NCBI RefSeq assembly: GCF_030815085.1
Contig: NZ_JAUSWG010000011.1
DNA from: Paraclostridium ghonii
GTDB taxonomy: Bacteria > Bacillota > Clostridia > Peptostreptococcales > Peptostreptococcaceae
Length of the DNA stretch: 64,000 bases
Reading direction: 5' to 3' (one strand)
In this document: in pieces, positions 61,842-64,000 of the stretch
Numbering within the stretch: the first letter of the stretch is position 1
Layout: every line of letters starts with the position of its first letter
Made by a program: the position numbers and the translations under genes
The notes under the pieces: generated by a model
Database searches by the model: none
What the model was told of the DNA's origin: nothing
Seen by the model: only the letters and a program-made list of their open reading frames with translations

Positions 61842-62843
61842 TTGGAATATAAAGATAATGATAAAATGACAGATGAAATTATTGATATTTTAAAAGAAAA
61901 ACTAGTTAAAGATTATGAAAAGGGATTTACAAAAAGAGATGCACATCCAAAAGGATTAGGATTAGTAAAAGGAACTTTTGTCGTAGATGAAAATCTAAAA
62001 AAAGAATTAGAAACGGAAGTTTTTAGACCTGGGAAAAGATACAATTGCTTGATAAGATTTTCTAGTGGCGGAAATAAAGTCAAAAGTGATAAAAGTAAGG
62101 ATATTAGAGGGATGTCTATGAAGTTAATAGATGTTAAGGGATGCAAACTAATTGAAGATGAAAAAAATACTCAAGATTTTGTAATGCTAACTATACCTAC
62201 TATGCCAATTGGGACATTAGATTTATTTAGGGACTCAATATATTATATGGTTAAAAAGAAGAATCCTATAGGTCTTTTTTGTAGCTTAGTGAGAGCTAAA
62301 AAAATAAGTATAATTAAAGAACTTATAGTAGCTAGAGAAAATCAAACAAGCCCATTGGATGTAAGTTATTTTAGTACTACTCCATATGCTTACAAAGATA
62401 AAGTAGTTAAATTCTGTGTTAAGCCAAATTCTAAATATAAAAGCAAATTACCTAAAAAGCTTACATATAACTATTTGATGGAAAATATGCAAAAACATTT
62501 AATTGATAATGATGCTATATTTGATTTTTATATTCAATTTCAGACAAATCCAAAAACAATGCCTATAAATGATTCTTCAATTAAATGGGATGAGAAAAGT
62601 TCACCACTTATTAAAATTGGTAAAATAATAATACGAAGACAATGGATTATAACAGACAAAAGAGATGAAATGGAAGAGAATCTATCTTTTTCACCAGGGC
62701 ATTCTAGTCTAGATCATAGACCGTTAGGTGATATAAATTTAGCTAGAGTAAAAATATACAATGAGCTTAGTAAGTTTAGACATGAAAGAAATTGTACAAA
62801 AAGTATAGAACCTACTATAGAAGATTTTAAAAATTTAAAATAA
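61842..62843 (+). CDS. Catalase-family heme protein (small, non-classical)
   Basis: The 333-residue protein has the distal His motif in AHPKGLGLVKGTF (His35), LIRFSSGG, and the C-terminal FSPGHSSLDHRPLGDINLARVKIYNELSKFRHERN, which matches the core of catalases. It is shorter than typical catalases (~480), and I cannot find the usual proximal Tyr motif, so it is more like the minicatalase-type family of uncertain activity. TTG start preceded by GGAGG. It may detoxify peroxide or act on lipid peroxides (inference). Confidence 0.75.
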   Translation: MEYKDNDKMTDEIIDILKEKLVKDYEKGFTKRDAHPKGLGLVKGTFVVDENLKKELETEVFRPGKRYNCLIRFSSGGNKVKSDKSKDIRGMSMKLIDVKGCKLIEDEKNTQDFVMLTIPTMPIGTLDLFRDSIYYMVKKKNPIGLFCSLVRAKKISIIKELIVARENQTSPLDVSYFSTTPYAYKDKVVKFCVKPNSKYKSKLPKKLTYNYLMENMQKHLIDNDAIFDFYIQFQTNPKTMPINDSSIKWDEKSSPLIKIGKIIIRRQWIITDKRDEMEENLSFSPGHSSLDHRPLGDINLARVKIYNELSKFRHERNCTKSIEPTIEDFKNLK

Positions 62844-62848
62844 ATACT

Positions 62849-62889
62849 AAAAAGCCCTAACTTATAAATTTAAGATTAGGGCTTTTTTC
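62849..62889. terminator. Terminator between convergent genes
   Basis: AAAAGCCCTAA / TTAGGGCTTTTTT stem with 15-base loop. Confidence 0.85.
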
Positions 62890-63536
62890 TATATTACATA
62901 TTTGAATACACAATAAAAATGAGTTAGACTTCCTAACATAACAAATATGTGGAATATATCATGGAATCCTAAATGTTTAAAATCAAGGCATTTTGGCTTA
63001 ACTCCATAAATTATTCCTCCTATAGTATAAAATACTCCTCCAAGGGCTAAGTAAAATACTCCTTGAGGTGATATTGTTTTAGATAAAGGTCCTACTATAA
63101 ATATAGATATCCATCCCATCCCTATATATATAGAAGTTGATAACCATCTAGGGCAGTTAAACCAAAGCATTTTAAATAAAACGCCAGCAACAGCTATCCC
63201 TGATACTACAGCAAAAAGTGTGAAACCTTTAGCCCCATTTAGTGCAATTAAGCAAAATGGAGTATATGAACCTGCTATTAAAATAAAAATCATCGAGTGA
63301 TCAAGTTTTCTTAAAAACTTAATTACATTTTCAGATGAAACTACTAAATGATAAGTTGCAGATGCAGAGTATAGAAGCATCATGCTTATACCGAAAATTA
63401 TAACAGCAGTTAAATTTACAATAGTAGGACTAGTAATTGTTGTTTTAATAACTAATGCTATCAATCCAACAAACGAAAGTATAGCTCCTGCTAAGTGAGT
63501 AAAACCACTTACGGGCTCTCTAAGGTAATTATTCAA
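62889..63536 (-). CDS. Hemolysin III family (TrhA/PAQR-like) membrane protein
   Basis: The 215-residue protein has seven hydrophobic helices. REPVSGFTHLAGAILSFVG at the start, SATYHLVVSSENVIKFLRKLDHSMIFILIAGSYTPFCL in the middle and FHDIFHIFVMLGSLTHFYCV at the end carry the family's metal-binding Ser, His and Asp positions. Members affect membrane fluidity. TTG start preceded by AAGGAGG. Divergent from the rRNA operon. Confidence 0.9.
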   Translation of the reverse strand: MNNYLREPVSGFTHLAGAILSFVGLIALVIKTTITSPTIVNLTAVIIFGISMMLLYSASATYHLVVSSENVIKFLRKLDHSMIFILIAGSYTPFCLIALNGAKGFTLFAVVSGIAVAGVLFKMLWFNCPRWLSTSIYIGMGWISIFIVGPLSKTISPQGVFYLALGGVFYTIGGIIYGVKPKCLDFKHLGFHDIFHIFVMLGSLTHFYCVFKYVI

Positions 63537-63674
63537 CGCAATTCCTCCTTAATTAGAATGATACATTATTGTATTCATAATTATACCCAATATATATCTG
63601 TTTAAAATATTTTAACATATTTATTAAGGATTTTATGTTAAATATGTTAAATCAAAAATAAAAAATTCCCTTTG

Positions 63675-63734
63675 CTTGAGCGACTACGTCTGCGAACCAC
63701 TTCATGTCGCCAACGACTTCGTCCGTTGCTCAAA
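63675..63734 (-). repeat. GC-rich dispersed repeat, copy 2
   Basis: On the - strand this copy reads TTGAGCAACGGAC ... CGTTGGCGACATGAAGT ... GACGTAGTCGCTCAAG, matching copy 1 at 45982-46051 except for a ~10-base replacement after GGAC (CGCCTTTTTTAAGAT against GAAGT) and one base in AAGT(A/G)GTTCG. Confidence 0.8.
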
Positions 63735-63847
63735 ATCTTTTTTACGCTCAAAACACAATACGATAGATATGACTAAGTTTTATAGGTTATTCACGGTTTT
63801 TTAGTAAGTATAATTTCAATATAGCGTAAAAAAATAAAAAAAAAGTG

Positions 63848-63876
63848 TTGACGTTGTTTTAAAAAGGTGATAAAGT
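63848..63876 (+). promoter_or_regulatory. rRNA operon promoter
   Basis: TTGACG (63848-63853), 17-base spacer, TAAAGT (63871-63876), directly before the rRNA leader. Confidence 0.75.
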
Positions 63877-64000
63877 ATTACTTGTCCTTAAGAAAAGGAC
63901 GAAACGAAAATGAACTTTGAAAATTAAACAGTAGGTTAATTATATAAATTCTTTTTAAAGAATTAAACAACAAACAACCAAGCCAGATATTCAGATAATG
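63877..64000 (+). ncRNA. rRNA operon leader, 16S rRNA expected right of the window
   Basis: After the promoter come a GTCCTT/AAGGAC hairpin (about 63884-63900) and TGAACTTTGAAAATTAAACAG, the boxA-like leader sequence typical of clostridial rrn operons, then CAAACAACCAAGCC. The 16S gene itself (AGAGTTTGAT...) does not start within the window. Confidence 0.65.

Overview
The window is very AT-rich, firmicute-type DNA. Its genes point to an anaerobic, spore-forming class of Clostridia, most likely the Peptostreptococcaceae (the Clostridioides / Paraclostridium / Romboutsia group). This is inferred from gene content: a CIRCE-controlled groESL, a one-chain PurL in a complete IMP operon, a C. difficile-type IStron, a VirS/VirR-like pair with VirR-box-like sites, and strong purine-rich ribosome binding sites with frequent TTG and GTG starts. 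The species cannot be fixed from sequence alone. The window ends just inside the leader of an rRNA operon whose 16S gene must lie beyond the right edge.

Layout. 1-10.2 kb: end of a YeiH-type transporter, a VirR/VirS-like two-component pair, a DUF4179 secreted or anchored protein, a MacB-like ABC exporter preceded by two VirR-box-like repeats, and an ECF sigma / anti-sigma pair. 10.3-16.3 kb: two deoxynucleoside kinases, 8-oxoguanine glycosylase, cardiolipin synthase and groES-groEL. 16.3-19.8 kb: a GC-richer foldback sequence and a lactococcin-972-type ABC system with a tiny membrane peptide. 19.8-26.9 kb: larB-larC (larC split by a slippery A-run), a guanine riboswitch controlling guaB-guaA, and an NCS2 purine permease with PurBox-like sites. 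26.9-32.1 kb: an accessory stretch with foldback repeats, a broken small gene, three small unknown genes, and an IStron (group I intron plus TnpB). 32.2-43.0 kb: purE-C-F-M-N-H-D-L. 43.2-64 kb: a mosaic of PP2C-like phosphatase plus glycosyltransferase, C_GCAxxG_C_C protein, AI-2E-type permease, ROK kinase, bL25-like protein, carbonic anhydrase, MarR / MsrAB, a LOR/SDH-domain enzyme, a DUF5685 / TPR-Cys-rich / membrane-protein trio, a HAD phosphatase, a Met-rich protein divergent from cadC-cadA, a catalase-family protein, a hemolysin-III protein, and the rRNA leader.

How the parts work together. Purine supply is the strongest theme: eight genes make IMP, guaB-guaA convert it to GMP under a guanine riboswitch, dck/dgk salvage deoxynucleosides, and an NCS2 permease imports bases. 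A second theme is envelope and metal or redox stress (ECF sigma/anti-sigma, ABC exporters, CadC/CadA, MsrAB, catalase-like protein). The most interesting items are the IStron, the larC frameshift site, the VirR boxes before the ABC exporter, the structured insert in the guanine-riboswitch antiterminator, and several foldback repeat families.
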